NCBI RefSeq assembly: GCF_004342665.1
Contig: NZ_SMBY01000001.1
Location: forward strand, 310,001 to 374,000
Length of the DNA: 64,000 nucleotides
Source of the DNA: Samsonia erythrinae
Lineage (GTDB): Bacteria > Pseudomonadota > Gammaproteobacteria > Enterobacterales > Enterobacteriaceae
Reading direction: 5' to 3'
Shown one piece after another: positions 42,361 through 53,599 of the stretch. The position numbers and the translations under genes are program-made. Positions within the stretch are counted from its first letter, which is position 1. Every line of letters starts with the position of its first letter. Under the pieces are notes generated by a model, which did not search any database, had not been told where the DNA came from, and was given only the letters and a program-made list of their open reading frames with translations.

Positions 42361-44043
42361 ATGTCGACAAGTGTATTTAATCGCCGCTGGGCCACATTAC
42401 TGCTGGAGTCGCTGACGCGCCACGGCGTTCGTCACATCTGCATCGCGCCCGGGTCGCGTTCAACACCGCTGACGCTGTCTGCGGCGGACAACCGCGCGCT
42501 GATTTGCCACACGCATTTCGACGAACGCGGTCTGGGGCATCTGGCGCTGGGGATGGCAAAAGCCTTGCGTGAGCCGATCGCGATCGTCGTGACGTCCGGC
42601 ACTGCCGCCGCGAATCTTTATCCGGCGATCATTGAAGCGGGGCTGACCGGTGAGCGTCTGGTGGTACTGACGGCCGATCGTCCGCCGGAGCTGATTGACT
42701 GCGGGGCGAATCAGGCGATTCGTCAGCATGCGCTGTATGCTTCTCACCCTACGCTGGCGCTGGATTTACCGCGCCCTACGCCAGCGATTCCGGCTAGCTG
42801 GCTGGTTTCCTCGGTCGATAGCGCAATGGCGCGCTTGACGCACGGGGCGTTGCACATTAATTGTCCTTTTGCTGAACCGCTGTATGGGGACGATGACGGC
42901 AACGCTTATCAGGATTGGCTGCTGGCGCTGGGGGATTGGTGGAATACGCGCGATCCCTGGTTACGGGAAATGCAGCAGCGCACGCTGGCGGTGCAGCCGG
43001 ATTGGGCGCAGTGGCGTCAGAAACGGGGCGTGGTGCTCGCCGGACGCATGACCCCAGAGCAGGGGAAGCAGGTCGCTGCGTGGGCGCATGAACTGGGCTG
43101 GCCGTTGATTGGCGATGTGTTGTCGCAAAGCGGGCAGCCCTTGCCCTGCGCGGACATTTGGCTGGCGCATCCTGACGCGGTGAGGTGCTTACAGCAGGCG
43201 GAGATCGTCGTACAGTTTGGCGGTAGCCTGACCAGCAAGCGGCTGTTGCAATGGCAAACGCAGTGTCAGCCGCAGGAGTTCTGGTTGGTGGATGAACTGC
43301 CGGGGCGGCTGGATCCCGCCCATCACCGCGGACGTCGTTTGGTTGCAGAGATTAGCGAGTGGCTGACGGCGCATCCGGTGTACAGGCAGGCACCGTGGGC
43401 AGATCTACTGCTGGACATTGCTGACAAAACGCAGCGGCAGGTCGGCACGCAGCTGGCTTCCCGATTTGGCGAAGCGCAACTGGCGCGGCGTATTCCGGAA
43501 CTGTTGCCGCCGGGCGGTCAACTGTTTGTCGGCAATAGCCTCGTCGTGCGTTTAATTAACGCGCTGGCCCGGCTTCCTCAAGGGTATCCGGTGTATGGCA
43601 ATCGCGGCGCCAGCGGTATTGATGGCCTCATCTCGACGCTGGCCGGTGTGCAGCGTGCGACGGCGAAACCGACGTTGGGCATCGTGGGCGATCTCTCCGC
43701 ACTATACGATCTGAATGCGCTGGCGCTGCTGCGTCAGGCGCCTGCGCCGTTGGTATTGATTGTTGTGAACAACAACGGCGGCCAGATTTTCTCCCTGCTG
43801 CCGACCCCGGCTGCGCAGCGGGAAGCGTTTTACTGTATGCCGCAAAACGTGGAATTCGGGCACGCCGCCGCCATGTTTGGTCTGAATTATGTGCGTGCCG
43901 AGCACTGGGAGCAGGTGGCGGATGCGGTGAGGGACTGCTGGACACAAGGCGGCGTCACGCTGCTTGAGGTAGTGGTGGATCCCAAAGCCGGGGCGGAAAC
44001 GCTTAATGCACTGGTCGCGCAGGTGGCGACGTGGGCACGCTGA
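42361..44043 (+). CDS. menD: SEPHCHC synthase MenD
   Basis: 560-residue thiamine-diphosphate enzyme that adds 2-oxoglutarate-derived succinic semialdehyde to isochorismate. It has the N-terminal TPP-binding fold ([20 protein letters not shown]), a central domain, and the C-terminal pyrophosphate domain with [12 protein letters not shown] and [14 protein letters not shown] (the GDL..NN cofactor motif). The gene overlaps menH by 13 bases. Confidence 0.97.
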   Translation: MSTSVFNRRWATLLLESLTRHGVRHICIAPGSRSTPLTLSAADNRALICHTHFDERGLGHLALGMAKALREPIAIVVTSGTAAANLYPAIIEAGLTGERLVVLTADRPPELIDCGANQAIRQHALYASHPTLALDLPRPTPAIPASWLVSSVDSAMARLTHGALHINCPFAEPLYGDDDGNAYQDWLLALGDWWNTRDPWLREMQQRTLAVQPDWAQWRQKRGVVLAGRMTPEQGKQVAAWAHELGWPLIGDVLSQSGQPLPCADIWLAHPDAVRCLQQAEIVVQFGGSLTSKRLLQWQTQCQPQEFWLVDELPGRLDPAHHRGRRLVAEISEWLTAHPVYRQAPWADLLLDIADKTQRQVGTQLASRFGEAQLARRIPELLPPGGQLFVGNSLVVRLINALARLPQGYPVYGNRGASGIDGLISTLAGVQRATAKPTLGIVGDLSALYDLNALALLRQAPAPLVLIVVNNNGGQIFSLLPTPAAQREAFYCMPQNVEFGHAAAMFGLNYVRAEHWEQVADAVRDCWTQGGVTLLEVVVDPKAGAETLNALVAQVATWAR

Positions 44044-44816
44044 GCTGCCGGAAAGTGGCGCACGGCGCGGTTGCGCCGACACAGCCGTGGCTGGTGTGTC
44101 TGCATGGTTTATTGGGCAGCCATGAAGACTGGCTGCCAGTACTGCCGTTTTGTCGCGACTGGCCCGTGCTGCTGGTGGATTTGCCCGGACACGGCGGGTC
44201 GCAAACGGAAAGCGTGGCCGGCTTCGCCGAGATGAGCCAACGGCTCACGGCGACGCTGCTGGCGCAGGGTATCAAACGTTATTGGCTGTTGGGTTATTCG
44301 CTTGGCGGACGCATCGCGATGTATCACGCCTGTGAGGGGCAGACTGACGGTATGCAGGGGTTGCTGATCGAAGGCGGGCACCCCGGTCTGGCAACGTCCG
44401 CAGAGCGCGACGAACGCGTGGCGCATGACGCGCGCTGGGCTGAGCGTTTTCGTCAGGAGCCGCTGGCGGCGGTGTTGCAGGATTGGTATCAGCAAGCGGT
44501 CTTTGCCGATATTGAGCCAGCACAGCGTGAACGACTGATCGCACGCCGTCGCCACAATCACGGCGCGTTTGTGGCGGCGATGCTGGAGGCCACCTCGCTG
44601 GGGAGACAGCCTTTTTTGGCGACGCGTCTCAGGCACCTGAACATTCCTTTTGTTTACTTATGCGGCGCCCGTGATACAAAATTTCACGCGCTGGCGACGC
44701 AATATTGCCTGCCGTTATTAAGCGTGGCTCAGGCGGGGCACAATGCTCATCAGGCGAATCCCGCGGCGTATGCCGAACGGGTTCGCACTTTTCTTTCGCA
44801 CCTCGTTAAGGATTGA
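44031..44816 (+). CDS. menH: SHCHC synthase MenH
   Basis: 261-residue alpha/beta hydrolase removing pyruvate from SEPHCHC. The oxyanion region [11 protein letters not shown] and nucleophile elbow GYSLGG (Ser at about residue 90) are clear; the His of the triad lies in AQAGHNAHQ. The start is GTG at 44031 inside menD, the only start that keeps the full first strand. Translation is coupled to menD. Confidence 0.93.
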   Translation: MGTLSCRKVAHGAVAPTQPWLVCLHGLLGSHEDWLPVLPFCRDWPVLLVDLPGHGGSQTESVAGFAEMSQRLTATLLAQGIKRYWLLGYSLGGRIAMYHACEGQTDGMQGLLIEGGHPGLATSAERDERVAHDARWAERFRQEPLAAVLQDWYQQAVFADIEPAQRERLIARRRHNHGAFVAAMLEATSLGRQPFLATRLRHLNIPFVYLCGARDTKFHALATQYCLPLLSVAQAGHNAHQANPAAYAERVRTFLSHLVKD

Positions 44817-44821
44817 TAACT

Positions 44822-45679
44822 ATGCTTTACCCGAGTGAAGAACTGCTTTACGCACCGATAGAATGGCACGATTGCAGTGGCGATTTCGCCGATATCCTCT
44901 ATCACAAATCCACCGATGGTATTGCCAAAATTACCATTAACCGTCCTCAGGTGCGTAATGCGTTTCGTCCGCAAACGGTCAAAGAGATGATTCAGGCGCT
45001 CGACAATGCCCGTCACGACGACGGAATCGGAACGATTATTTTAACGGGGGCGGGCGACAAGGCATTCTGCTCCGGCGGCGATCAAAAAGTTCGCGGCGAC
45101 TACGGCGGCTATCAGGATGACAGCGGCGTGCATCACCTGAACGTGCTGGATTTCCAACGCCAGATCCGTACCTGCCCGAAACCGGTCGTGGCGATGGTGG
45201 CGGGATATTCTATCGGCGGCGGACACGTTCTGCACATGATGTGCGATCTCACCATTGCGGCGGACAATGCCATCTTCGGTCAGACCGGGCCACGTGTGGG
45301 CTCCTTTGACGGGGGATGGGGCGCATCCTACATGGCGCGCATCGTCGGTCAGAAAAAGGCGCGTGAAATCTGGTTCCTGTGCCGTCAGTATGACGCCGCG
45401 CAGGCGCTGGAAATGGGGCTGGTGAACACGGTCGTGCCTCTGGCCGAGCTGGAAAAAGAGACGGTGCGCTGGTGTCGCGAAATGCTGCAAAACAGCCCGA
45501 TGGCGCTGCGCTGCCTGAAAGCGGCGTTGAACGCGGACTGTGATGGTCAGGCGGGGTTGCAGGAACTGGCAGGTAACGCCACCATGCTGTTCTATATGAC
45601 GGACGAAGGGCAGGAAGGGCGTAACGCTTTCAATGAAAAACGCCAGCCAGACTTCAGCAAATTTAAACGGAATCCATAA
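44822..45679 (+). CDS. menB: 1,4-dihydroxy-2-naphthoyl-CoA synthase MenB
   Basis: 285-residue crotonase-fold enzyme closing the naphthoquinone ring from o-succinylbenzoyl-CoA. Motifs include [14 protein letters not shown], the oxyanion-hole [17 protein letters not shown], and [15 protein letters not shown]. The ATG at 44822 matches the E. coli N-terminus (Met-x-Tyr-Pro-x-Glu) and length of 285; an in-frame TTG three codons upstream is less likely. Its stop overlaps the menC start (TAATG). Confidence 0.97.
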   Translation: MLYPSEELLYAPIEWHDCSGDFADILYHKSTDGIAKITINRPQVRNAFRPQTVKEMIQALDNARHDDGIGTIILTGAGDKAFCSGGDQKVRGDYGGYQDDSGVHHLNVLDFQRQIRTCPKPVVAMVAGYSIGGGHVLHMMCDLTIAADNAIFGQTGPRVGSFDGGWGASYMARIVGQKKAREIWFLCRQYDAAQALEMGLVNTVVPLAELEKETVRWCREMLQNSPMALRCLKAALNADCDGQAGLQELAGNATMLFYMTDEGQEGRNAFNEKRQPDFSKFKRNP

Positions 45680-46650
45680 TGCGCCGGGTTATGCTCTATC
45701 GTTATCGTGTGCCAATGGAAGCCGGCGTGGTGCTGCGCAACCAGCGCCTGAAAACCCGCGATGGGCTTATCGTTCGTCTGCAAGAAGATGAGCGGTTGGG
45801 CTGGGGGGAGATCGCCCCGCTGCCGGAGTTCAGCGTGGAAACGCTGGCGGAGGCGGAAGCCGTCGCGCTTACCGCGTTGCAGACGTGGGTGACAGGGGGG
45901 GCGGTGCCCGATGCGCTGCCGCCGTCTGTCGCGTTTGGCCTGAGCTGTGCGCAGGCCGAGCTGGAGCAGCGCTTGCCAGCGGCGGCGGACTATCGCAAAG
46001 CGCCGTTGTGCAGCGGCGATCCCGATGAACTGTTCGCGATGCTGCAAGCGATGCCGGGCGAGAAGGTGGCAAAGATCAAAGTCGGCCTGTACGAGGCGGT
46101 GCGTGACGGCATGATCGTTAACGTACTACTGGAAGCGTTGCCGGATTTGAAACTTCGTCTGGATGCCAACCGCAGTTGGACGCGTGCCAAAGCGGACGGC
46201 TTCGCCCGCTATGTCCCACCGGCGCTGCGCTCGCGCATTGCCTTTCTTGAAGAACCTTGCAAAACCCGTGAGGAATCCCGGCTGTTTGCGCAGGAAACGG
46301 GCATCAACATTGCCTGGGATGAAAGCGTGCGTGAAGCGGATTTTCGCGTGGAAGCCGAACCGGGCGTGAGTGCGATCGTAATCAAACCGACGCTGGTCGG
46401 CAGCCTGACGCGCTGTCGGCAATTGGTGCAGGAAGCGCATCAGGCTGGGTTAACGGCGGTGATCAGTTCCAGCATTGAATCCAGTCTGGGGTTAACGCAG
46501 CTGGCGCGTTTGGCGCATGAGCTGACGCCGGAGACGATCCCCGGGTTGGATACGCTGGATCTGATGCAGGCGCAGGTGATTCAACGCTGGCCGGACAGTC
46601 CGTTACCGCTTCTGACGGCAGAACAACTGGATGTGGTATGGCAATCCTGA
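45679..46650 (+). CDS. menC: o-Succinylbenzoate synthase MenC
   Basis: 323-residue enolase-superfamily dehydratase producing o-succinylbenzoate. The catalytic KIKVG lysine pair (AKIKVGLYE), metal ligands in [16 protein letters not shown] and IAWDESVRE, and the second lysine in [10 protein letters not shown] are all present. It begins at the menB stop and overlaps menE by 13 bases. Confidence 0.96.
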   Translation: MRRVMLYRYRVPMEAGVVLRNQRLKTRDGLIVRLQEDERLGWGEIAPLPEFSVETLAEAEAVALTALQTWVTGGAVPDALPPSVAFGLSCAQAELEQRLPAAADYRKAPLCSGDPDELFAMLQAMPGEKVAKIKVGLYEAVRDGMIVNVLLEALPDLKLRLDANRSWTRAKADGFARYVPPALRSRIAFLEEPCKTREESRLFAQETGINIAWDESVREADFRVEAEPGVSAIVIKPTLVGSLTRCRQLVQEAHQAGLTAVISSSIESSLGLTQLARLAHELTPETIPGLDTLDLMQAQVIQRWPDSPLPLLTAEQLDVVWQS

Positions 46651-48041
46651 CCGACTGGCCGTGGCAATACTGGGCCAGCCAAACGCCGGACGCCTTAGCG
46701 CTGGTTGAGGATGACACCCACTGGGACTGGCAGGGACTCGCCCGGCGGGTGGATGCGCTGGCGGCCAAGTTTACCCGACAGGGCGTCACCGCCGACGAGA
46801 CGGTCGCGCTGCGCGGAAAAAACAGCGGACAGATGCTGTGCTGCTATCTGGCGTTGCTACAGTGCGGCGCACGCGTGCTGCCGCTCAATCCACAGTTGCC
46901 GGAGGCGCTCACCGCGACGCTTCTCCCCGCACTGGATGTCGCGCATGGTCTGTGTCTTCATGGCGATGCATTACCTGCGGCGCGGCACACACTTTCTTTC
47001 ACAACGGATCCCGATGCGCCTGTCACGCAGATCCGGCCCGACCGATTGCGCTGGCAGGCCGAGCGGCTGGCGACGCTGACGCTGACATCCGGCTCCAGCG
47101 GCACGCCAAAAGCCGCGGCCCACACGTTCGCAGCGCATCTGTCCAGCGCGCAGGGCGTGGTGCAGATGATGGCGTTTTCCGCCGGCGATCGCTGGCTGCT
47201 GTCTCTGCCGCTATTTCATGTTTCCGGGCAGGGGATCGTCTGGCGTTGGTTGAGCGCTGGGGCAACGCTGGTTGTCCGTCCGCATCAGCCGTTGGCGGCG
47301 GCGCTGCGTGACTGTACGCATGCTTCTCTGGTGCCGACCCAATTGTGGCGACTGCTGTCGGAAAAGACGCTGCCGACGACGTTGAAGGCGGTGTTGCTTG
47401 GCGGCGCGACAATCCCGCAGGCGTTGACGCAACAGGCGGAAGCGCTCGGCGTAAGCTGCTGGTGCGGCTATGGTCTGACGGAGCTGGCCTCCACGGTATG
47501 CGCCAAGCGCGCCGATGGGCGTCCGGGGGTCGGAGTGCCGCTGCAAGGGCGAGAGATTCGGCTGGCGGGGGACGAGATTCTGCTCCGCGGCAGTACGCTG
47601 GCGGCGGGCTACTGGCGCGATGGAAAACTGCATTCACTGATTGATGACGATGGCTGGTTTCATACGCGAGATCGTGGGCAGTTCGCCGCGGGAGAGTGGT
47701 CTATTCTCGGGCGTCTGGATAATCAGTTTTTCAGCGGTGGAGAGGGCGTTCAGCCCGAGAATATCGAGGCCGTACTGCTGAGACATCCGGCGATTCAGCA
47801 GGCGTGCGTTGTGCCGGTTGAGGACGTGGAATTTGGTCATCGTCCGGTGGCGGTATTGGAAATGACGCAGGCGACGACGCTTGATGAGGTTCGTGACTGG
47901 CTTCATCCTCAGCTGGCTGGGTTTCAGCGCCCGGTTGCTTATTACTTACTGCCTGCCGAATTAAAGAATGGCGGGATTAAACTTTCCCGCCAGCAGGTTA
48001 AACGTTGGGTCAGTCAGGTCTATCGCCGCAAACCGGCGTAA
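46638..48041 (+). CDS. menE: o-Succinylbenzoate-CoA ligase MenE
   Basis: 467-residue acyl-adenylate-forming ligase activating o-succinylbenzoate with CoA. Adenylation motifs are [16 protein letters not shown] (P-loop), [15 protein letters not shown], and [10 protein letters not shown]; the C-terminal lysine is in [14 protein letters not shown]. It ends the men cluster; only four bases separate it from the convergent catalase gene, with no visible terminator hairpin between them. Confidence 0.95.
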   Translation: MAILTDWPWQYWASQTPDALALVEDDTHWDWQGLARRVDALAAKFTRQGVTADETVALRGKNSGQMLCCYLALLQCGARVLPLNPQLPEALTATLLPALDVAHGLCLHGDALPAARHTLSFTTDPDAPVTQIRPDRLRWQAERLATLTLTSGSSGTPKAAAHTFAAHLSSAQGVVQMMAFSAGDRWLLSLPLFHVSGQGIVWRWLSAGATLVVRPHQPLAAALRDCTHASLVPTQLWRLLSEKTLPTTLKAVLLGGATIPQALTQQAEALGVSCWCGYGLTELASTVCAKRADGRPGVGVPLQGREIRLAGDEILLRGSTLAAGYWRDGKLHSLIDDDGWFHTRDRGQFAAGEWSILGRLDNQFFSGGEGVQPENIEAVLLRHPAIQQACVVPVEDVEFGHRPVAVLEMTQATTLDEVRDWLHPQLAGFQRPVAYYLLPAELKNGGIKLSRQQVKRWVSQVYRRKPA

Positions 48042-48045
48042 GACG

Positions 48046-49482
48046 CTATTTTCCCAGCGCTTTCGCGACGCCTGCGCCATAGGCAGGATCGACGCGGTTA
48101 AACAACGCTATTTGCCGATCCTGAATAGCTTCCGGCACTTGCGATAACTCCTCTGCGATGCGCTTGAACATGCGTTGATGCTCTTCAGCGCTGAGCAGAT
48201 TAAACAACGCGCGTGGTTGCGTGTAATAATCCTCATCCTCGCGGTGGTTCCAATGGTCGGCGCTCCCGGCTAACGTCAGCGGCGGTTCACTGAAGTCGGG
48301 CTGTTCCTGAAATACGCCAAAGCTGTTCGGTTCATAAGTCGCGCCATTGCCGCTGTTGCCATCCACGCGCATTGCGCCATCGCGGTGATAATTATGGAAC
48401 GGGCATTTGGGCGTATTCACCGGTATTTGATGGTGGTTAACCCCCAGGCGGTAGCGAGCGGCATCGCCGTAGGAGAACAGGCGACCTTGCAACATTTTGT
48501 CGGGCGAAAAGCCAATACCGGGGACCACATGCGCGGGGTTGAAAGCAACCTGCTCCACTTCAGAGAAGTAGTTCTCCGGGTTGCGGTTCAGTTCAATGTA
48601 GCCGACGTCGATCAGGGGGTAGTCCCCGTGCGGCCACACTTTTGTCAGGTCGAACGGGTTGTAGGGAACGGTTGATGCCTCCGCTTCCGGCATGATTTGT
48701 ACCTTCAGGTTCCAGCGCGGGTAGTCCCCGTTTTCGATGGCGTCAAACAAATCACGCTGTGAACTTTCCCGATCTTTACCCACTAACGCTTCCGCTTCCT
48801 CGTCCATCAGGTTTTTAATGCCTTGCTGGCACTGAAAATGGAATTTCACCCAGAACCGTTCATTGGCGTCGTTTATGAAGCTGAACGTGTGACTGCCGAA
48901 GCCGTGAATATGGCGATATGACGCGGGCAGGCCGCGATCGCTGAAATCGATGGTCAACTGGTGCAAGGATTCAGGTTGTTGGGAAAAAAAGTCCCATTTG
49001 TAGGTGGGATTGCGCAGGTTGGTATGCGGATCGCGCTTAACGACGTGGTTGAGATCCGGAAATTTCAGCGGATCGCGCAGATAAAAGACCGGCGTGTTGT
49101 TACCAACCAGATCCCAGTTGCCTTCTTCCGTGTAAAACCTCATCGCGAAACCGCGAATATCACGTTCGGCATCCGCTGCGCCGCGCTCCCCGGCAACGGT
49201 AGAGAAGCGGATGAACATGTCGGTTTTCTTTCCTATTGAGGAAAAAACCTTTGCGCGGGTATAACGCGAAATGTCATGGGTGACGGTAAAAGTGCCGTAT
49301 GCGCCGGAGCCTTTGGCATGCATACGACGCTCAGGAATCACTTCACGGTCAAAATGCGCCAGTTTTTCCAGAAACCAGACATCTTGCAAGAGCATAGGGC
49401 CGCGTGGCCCGGCGGTGATTACGTTATTATTATCTACAACGGGCGCACCCGCTACGGTTGTCAGTTTTTTCTTGTCCATCAT
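48046..49482 (-). CDS. Monofunctional haem catalase (small-subunit, KatA type)
   Basis: 478-residue typical catalase breaking down H2O2 in the cytosol, without the C-terminal flavodoxin-like domain of KatE. Catalytic His is in [12 protein letters not shown], catalytic Asn in [11 protein letters not shown], and the haem-ligand Tyr in [13 protein letters not shown]. Two adjacent ATGs follow AAGGAA; I use the first at 49482. Length and sequence point to the small-subunit clade often called katA; I leave the symbol empty. It would help resist the plant oxidative burst. Confidence 0.93.
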   Translation of the reverse strand: MMDKKKLTTVAGAPVVDNNNVITAGPRGPMLLQDVWFLEKLAHFDREVIPERRMHAKGSGAYGTFTVTHDISRYTRAKVFSSIGKKTDMFIRFSTVAGERGAADAERDIRGFAMRFYTEEGNWDLVGNNTPVFYLRDPLKFPDLNHVVKRDPHTNLRNPTYKWDFFSQQPESLHQLTIDFSDRGLPASYRHIHGFGSHTFSFINDANERFWVKFHFQCQQGIKNLMDEEAEALVGKDRESSQRDLFDAIENGDYPRWNLKVQIMPEAEASTVPYNPFDLTKVWPHGDYPLIDVGYIELNRNPENYFSEVEQVAFNPAHVVPGIGFSPDKMLQGRLFSYGDAARYRLGVNHHQIPVNTPKCPFHNYHRDGAMRVDGNSGNGATYEPNSFGVFQEQPDFSEPPLTLAGSADHWNHREDEDYYTQPRALFNLLSAEEHQRMFKRIAEELSQVPEAIQDRQIALFNRVDPAYGAGVAKALGK

Positions 49483-49832
49483 TGCTTCCTTATCTCTGCT
49501 CACGAAATTTCCGTATTAATACTATTGTTCATTACAGGGTTTTTGGTCAAATTGACAGCACTTATTTCTTGTTATTGGTAACCCGTCTTAATGGCTTTGT
49601 TTCCCTCATGATATTTCAGGCCGACGCCACTTAAAGAGGGATGTATGGCGCGGTGTGACGCGCTGGCATGGTGTCTTGCCAGACGAACGGTTTAACAAAT
49701 TTGATTATTAAGGCGAAAATCCCGATATGGGGCGATTTCATGCTGGAGTGATGTGGGGTTTGGAGTAAAATCGGCGGCGATGCCATTTTATCTTTGCATG
49801 TGCGTTTAATGACTGTTTGAAGGATATTGAAA
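49483..49832. other. Noncoding region between catalase and yfaZ genes
   Basis: 350 bases holding two divergent promoters. No clear OxyR or Fur site could be assigned by eye. The yfaZ ribosome-binding site AAGGA lies at about 49819-49823. Confidence 0.5.
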
Positions 49833-50372
49833 ATGAAAAAGTTTGTCGTTGCCTGTGCGGGAGTCCTACTGCTTGCCAGTGCTTCTGTACATGCGATTAG
49901 TCTTTCCGGGGAAGCGGGTCGTGATTATGCCGGCGCCAATGCGGGTTTCGGTCTGGGCATTCCGGGCCTTTCCGGTAGTGTCAGCTATGCTCACGGCGAT
50001 AACAGCAATGACGTATACGGTTTGGGTTTGGGCTATACCCTGCCTTTCGGCGTGCTAAAGCTGACGGTCGGAGGCAAGGCGCTGTATTTTAATCAGGATC
50101 ATGGCGACGATGGTTACGGCGTGGCGCTGGGCGGTGGTGTGCAGTGGCCGCTTAGCCGTCAGTTTTCGCTGTATGGCGAAGGGTATTATTCACCAGATGC
50201 CTTCTCCAGCCATGTTGATCATTACATCGAAGGGAAAGCCGGCGTTCGTTGGCAGGTTATTGCGCCGCTGAGCGTGGATGTGGGCTATCGCTACATCAAT
50301 ATGGCGCGAGAAAACGGACCGGATAACAAACTGGCCGATTCTGCCTATGTCGGCGTGGGGTTGAGTTTCTAA
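49833..50372 (+). CDS. yfaZ: YfaZ family outer-membrane protein
   Basis: 179-residue predicted outer-membrane beta-barrel of the YfaZ family. Residues 1-21 are a Sec signal peptide (KKFVVACAGVLLLASASVHA). The rest alternates polar and hydrophobic residues in short strands and ends in ADSAYVGVGLSF, with the terminal Phe typical for Bam-inserted porin-like proteins. I use the ATG at 49833, nine bases after AAGGA. In E. coli yfaZ also lies next to yfaY. Function unknown. Confidence 0.88.
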   Translation: MKKFVVACAGVLLLASASVHAISLSGEAGRDYAGANAGFGLGIPGLSGSVSYAHGDNSNDVYGLGLGYTLPFGVLKLTVGGKALYFNQDHGDDGYGVALGGGVQWPLSRQFSLYGEGYYSPDAFSSHVDHYIEGKAGVRWQVIAPLSVDVGYRYINMARENGPDNKLADSAYVGVGLSF

Positions 50373-50432
50373 TCGCTTCTCGTCCTTCAGGCGCAGTGCG
50401 CTGACGTTCGGTTGTTTAGGAATGGAAAAAAG

Positions 50433-50469
50433 AAAAGAGCGTAACCATCATCAGTTACGCTCTTTTTTT
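50433..50469. terminator. Bidirectional terminator between yfaZ and tyrP
   Basis: A perfect 13-bp stem (50433-50445 with 50454-50466) and an eight-base loop, with A-run on the left and T-run on the right, between convergent genes. Confidence 0.95.
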
Positions 50470-50487
50470 GCCAGGTTCCATCGCCAG

Positions 50488-51696
50488 TTAATTGATTGAA
50501 GGCAGCCAGCCCGCCACCATCGCGCACTGAATCAGGATAATGCCTACGCCGCTGGCGAAAACCAGCGCCAGCGCCGCCGCGCCGCCGCGAGCCCCACGTG
50601 TTTGCGGATGTTGTTTGTGCACCTGCCAGCTCAGAAGAGCGGGGACGAGCAAAGCCAGCACGGCCAGCGCGATCGCCGCATAGCCCAACGCCATGACAAA
50701 GCCTTGCGGATAAAACAGTGCGAACACCAGCGGCGGAATAAAGGTTAACAGGCCCGTCTGCGCACGCCCGACGGCGCTATTCTTACGTTTGAACAGGTCG
50801 GCTAAATAATCAAATAGTCCCAGCGCCACGCCGAGAAAAGAGGTCGCCAGCGCCAGATCGGCGAACAGGTGAACGGCCAGTTCAACATGCGGGGAAGCGA
50901 CCAGCGTGCGAATCGCATGCATCAGCCCGTTTAATCCCGCCTGATCGACCACAATGGCATTAAACGTTGAAGAGCTCAGGCTGCCTAAGGTGGCTAACTG
51001 CCAGAAAAGATAGGCAATCAGCGGTATCACGCTGCCGATAATGAATATTCGGCGCAGTTTTTGGCTGTCTCCGCCCATATAGTGCACGATACTGGGGATG
51101 CTGCCATGAAAGCCAAATGAGGTCAGCACCACGGGCAGGGCAGAAAGCGCCAGCCCCTGTTGCAGCGGCAGCGTTAAGAGGTTGGTTTGCTCAACGTGCG
51201 GGAGCATGACGGTCAGCATGATGATGAGCATAAGCACTTTACCGCTGAACAAAAGACGGTTAAACCAATCGACGGAGGCGGTGCCGATACAGACGACGCC
51301 GCCGGCAACCAGCGTGAAGAGCAGGATGCCAGTGGACAACGGAAGGTCGTAGCCACTCCATTGATGGATGCTATTGGCCAGCAGTTCGCCGGCGCCGCTG
51401 ATATAGGCCGCCGTGAGCGCATACATCAGAAAGAGCATACTGAAACCGGTGATCCATTGCCCCCAGCGGCCAAGGTAAATCTTTGCCAGCGTGCCCAGCC
51501 CGGTGTGCGATGGCTGATGTTGATACACGTCAACCAGCAACAAGGCGCTGTAACACATCAGTGCCCACAGACCGATTAATATCATCAGCGTGGTACCAAA
51601 TCCGACGCCGGCGGTGGCCAGCGGCATCGCCAGCATTCCTGCTCCGATTGTGGTGCCGGCAACGATAAAAACACTGCCAAGAGTACGATTTTTCAC
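50488..51696 (-). CDS. tyrP: Tyrosine-specific transporter TyrP
   Basis: 402-residue inner-membrane aromatic amino acid permease of the HAAAP family, with about 11 membrane segments. It follows E. coli TyrP closely ([65 protein letters not shown]). The promoter carries a TyrR box pair arranged as at E. coli tyrP, which supports tyrosine-specific assignment over Mtr or TnaB. Confidence 0.95.
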   Translation of the reverse strand: MKNRTLGSVFIVAGTTIGAGMLAMPLATAGVGFGTTLMILIGLWALMCYSALLLVDVYQHQPSHTGLGTLAKIYLGRWGQWITGFSMLFLMYALTAAYISGAGELLANSIHQWSGYDLPLSTGILLFTLVAGGVVCIGTASVDWFNRLLFSGKVLMLIIMLTVMLPHVEQTNLLTLPLQQGLALSALPVVLTSFGFHGSIPSIVHYMGGDSQKLRRIFIIGSVIPLIAYLFWQLATLGSLSSSTFNAIVVDQAGLNGLMHAIRTLVASPHVELAVHLFADLALATSFLGVALGLFDYLADLFKRKNSAVGRAQTGLLTFIPPLVFALFYPQGFVMALGYAAIALAVLALLVPALLSWQVHKQHPQTRGARGGAAALALVFASGVGIILIQCAMVAGWLPSIN

Positions 51697-51741
51697 CTAT
51701 TCCTCTATGTATAGTCAGGCTATCCCGATATTTTGGGCAGC

Positions 51742-51805
51742 AGGGTAGAGGATTCAGTCATGTCTGTCAAAACGCTGTTACGAAAGGTGTAATGATATCT
51801 TTACG
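51742..51805 (-). promoter_or_regulatory. tyrP promoter with two TyrR boxes
   Basis: On the minus strand TTGACA (51770-51765) and TACCCT (51747-51742) have a 17-base spacer. A strong TyrR box TGTAAT-N6-TTTACG lies upstream at 51788-51805, and a weaker box TGTCAA-N6-GTTACG (51765-51782) overlaps the -35. Centre distance is 23 bases. In E. coli tyrP a strong upstream and a weak -35 box mediate activation by phenylalanine and repression by tyrosine. Confidence 0.82.
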
Positions 51806-51917
51806 ATTTCGCGAGCGTGTGCCGAGCGCCGGTGTTACCGGGCTGACGGAAAGAAAGATTGTGTTTGTACATCCGACTTTTTAAAGTGGTTTCAGGAACG
51901 TTATCAGGAGTGAAAAA

Positions 51918-53111
51918 ATGCTTAGGGTCGAGATGTTATGTACCGGCGATGAAGTGCTGCACGGGCAGATTATTGATACCAATGCTGCCTGGCTGGCAGA
52001 TTATTTGTTTGGACAAGGGTTACCCATGGCCAGCCGGATGACGGTCGGCGACGACCTCGATGCATTGGTGAGCGCTATTACGCAGCGTAGCCAGATAGCC
52101 GATATCCTGATTGTGAATGGCGGCCTGGGACCGACCAGCGACGATCTAAGCGCACTGGCGGCGGCGACGGCGGCAGGTGAAGAGCTGGTGGAGCACGCGG
52201 AGTGGCTGGTGCGTATAGAAGCCTTTTTTGCCGAACGTGGTCGCGTGATGGCTCCCAGCAATCGTAAACAGGCGCAAATCCCTGCCAGCGCGGAAATGGT
52301 GGACAATCCGGTGGGCACCGCCTGTGGCTTTGCGCTGCAATTGAACCGATGCCTGATGTTTTTTACGCCGGGTGTTCCGTCCGAATTTAAGGTGATGGTG
52401 GATCAGCAGATTATGCCGCGTCTGCGTGAGCGTTTTGCGATTGCCGATGCGCCGCTGTGTCTTCGTCTGACCACGTTTGGCCGTTCCGAGAGCGATCTGG
52501 CGAGTCAGTTGGATGGGCTGGCGTTACCGCCGGGCGTGGTGCTGGGTTACCGCTCTTCTATGCCGATCATCGAGCTGAAACTGACCGGCCCGTCGGCACA
52601 AAAAGACAAGATGGCACAACTGTGGGAAACGGTGCGCGCCGTCGCGGGTGAAAATACCCTCTTTGAAGGAACGGAAGGGCTGCCTGCGCAGTTGGCTCGA
52701 CGTCTCGCTGAACGTGATATGACACTGGCGGTGGGTGAACACTTCACGGCAGGTTTACTCAACTGGCAGCTCCAGTCGGCCGCAGTGCCGCTGGCTGGCG
52801 GCGAATTGCTGGCGCAGATGCACGATGCCACGCTGTCCAAGGTCGCGGAATATGCATACCATTTGGCGGAGCGTCAGGGGGCGTCGTTGGCGCTGGTCGT
52901 GGGAAGGCGAAACGATGCTGAACTGTCACTGGCGCTGCATACGCCCGACGGCACTTTTGCGCAAACGATACAGTTCAACGTCGCGCGTTACAGCCTGAAA
53001 ACTCATCAGGAAGTGGTTGCGATGCTGGCGATGAACATGCTGCGCCGCTGGCTGAATGGGTGGTCAGTATACGGTGGACACGGCTGGATCTCGGTATTGA
53101 GAACGTTATAG
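51918..53111 (+). CDS. yfaY: CinA-like protein YfaY (degenerate NMN deamidase homologue)
   Basis: 397-residue CinA family protein. The N-terminal MoCF/MogA-like domain (residues 1-170) has CTGDEVLHGQIIDTNAAWLAD, VNGGLGPTSDDLS and FTPGVPSEFK. The C-terminal PncC-type domain starts at LAVGEHFTAGLLNWQL, where active NMN amidohydrolases have ESCTGG; the catalytic serine and surrounding motif are missing, so deamidase activity is unlikely. E. coli YfaY shows the same kind of loss. It is divergent from tyrP and near yfaZ, as in E. coli. Confidence 0.9.
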   Translation: MLRVEMLCTGDEVLHGQIIDTNAAWLADYLFGQGLPMASRMTVGDDLDALVSAITQRSQIADILIVNGGLGPTSDDLSALAAATAAGEELVEHAEWLVRIEAFFAERGRVMAPSNRKQAQIPASAEMVDNPVGTACGFALQLNRCLMFFTPGVPSEFKVMVDQQIMPRLRERFAIADAPLCLRLTTFGRSESDLASQLDGLALPPGVVLGYRSSMPIIELKLTGPSAQKDKMAQLWETVRAVAGENTLFEGTEGLPAQLARRLAERDMTLAVGEHFTAGLLNWQLQSAAVPLAGGELLAQMHDATLSKVAEYAYHLAERQGASLALVVGRRNDAELSLALHTPDGTFAQTIQFNVARYSLKTHQEVVAMLAMNMLRRWLNGWSVYGGHGWISVLRTL

Positions 53112-53599
53112 AGTAAAAATGTAATAATATTAAACTCATAAAAAATTATGTATGTTCTCTGATTTTTCTGTTTTTCATTTTCTGGCGTTAAACGCTGTGC
53201 TGAGGTGGGCGTGACCGTCGGATGAGCCGCATGGACGCGGCGAAAGCCAGTGCCGCGTCGGACAAAAACGTCAGAGACGTTTTTGAACAGCACTTGTGCT
53301 GGCCCGAAGGGCGAGTCCCATTCATGGGGCGAGTAAACGCGTCACTGGCGGTCCGAATAACGGGCACGAACGCCGAAGGTACCGCGAAGCGGCACAGCGC
53401 CCGCCAAAATAGCCAGAGGTCAAGGAGCTGAGGCGACTGAGCGCTCCTTGTCGGGCGAGTGATGAAATGACAGAAAAGTAGGGGGGTTAGCACGCCCGAA
53501 ACCATCACATCAATCTAGCATAAGCCTATAAGCCGATGGCTATGCTTACCTGCAAATAAGAAGGCCAGAATCAACGTTCTGGCCTTTTTCACAAGAGAA
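53112..53599. repeat. Hairpin-rich noncoding element between yfaY and ybbN
   Basis: 488 bases without a credible gene but dense in inverted repeats: AAAAACGTC/GACGTTTTT (53264-53284), CAGCAC/GTGCTG (53288-53301), GCCC/GGGC (53302-53312), CCCAT/ATGGG (53317-53328) and CAAGGAGC/GCTCCTTG (53421-53450). The octamer GGGCGAGT occurs three times (53309, 53327, 53453). The right part (53435-53476) resembles a stretch after ybbP (59129-59189). It looks like a dispersed noncoding repeat, but copy number cannot be judged from this window. Confidence 0.55.

Noticed and set aside
53222..53431. 69-codon open frame within the repeat element
   Set aside because: Composition follows the hairpins; no ribosome-binding site or protein-like pattern.
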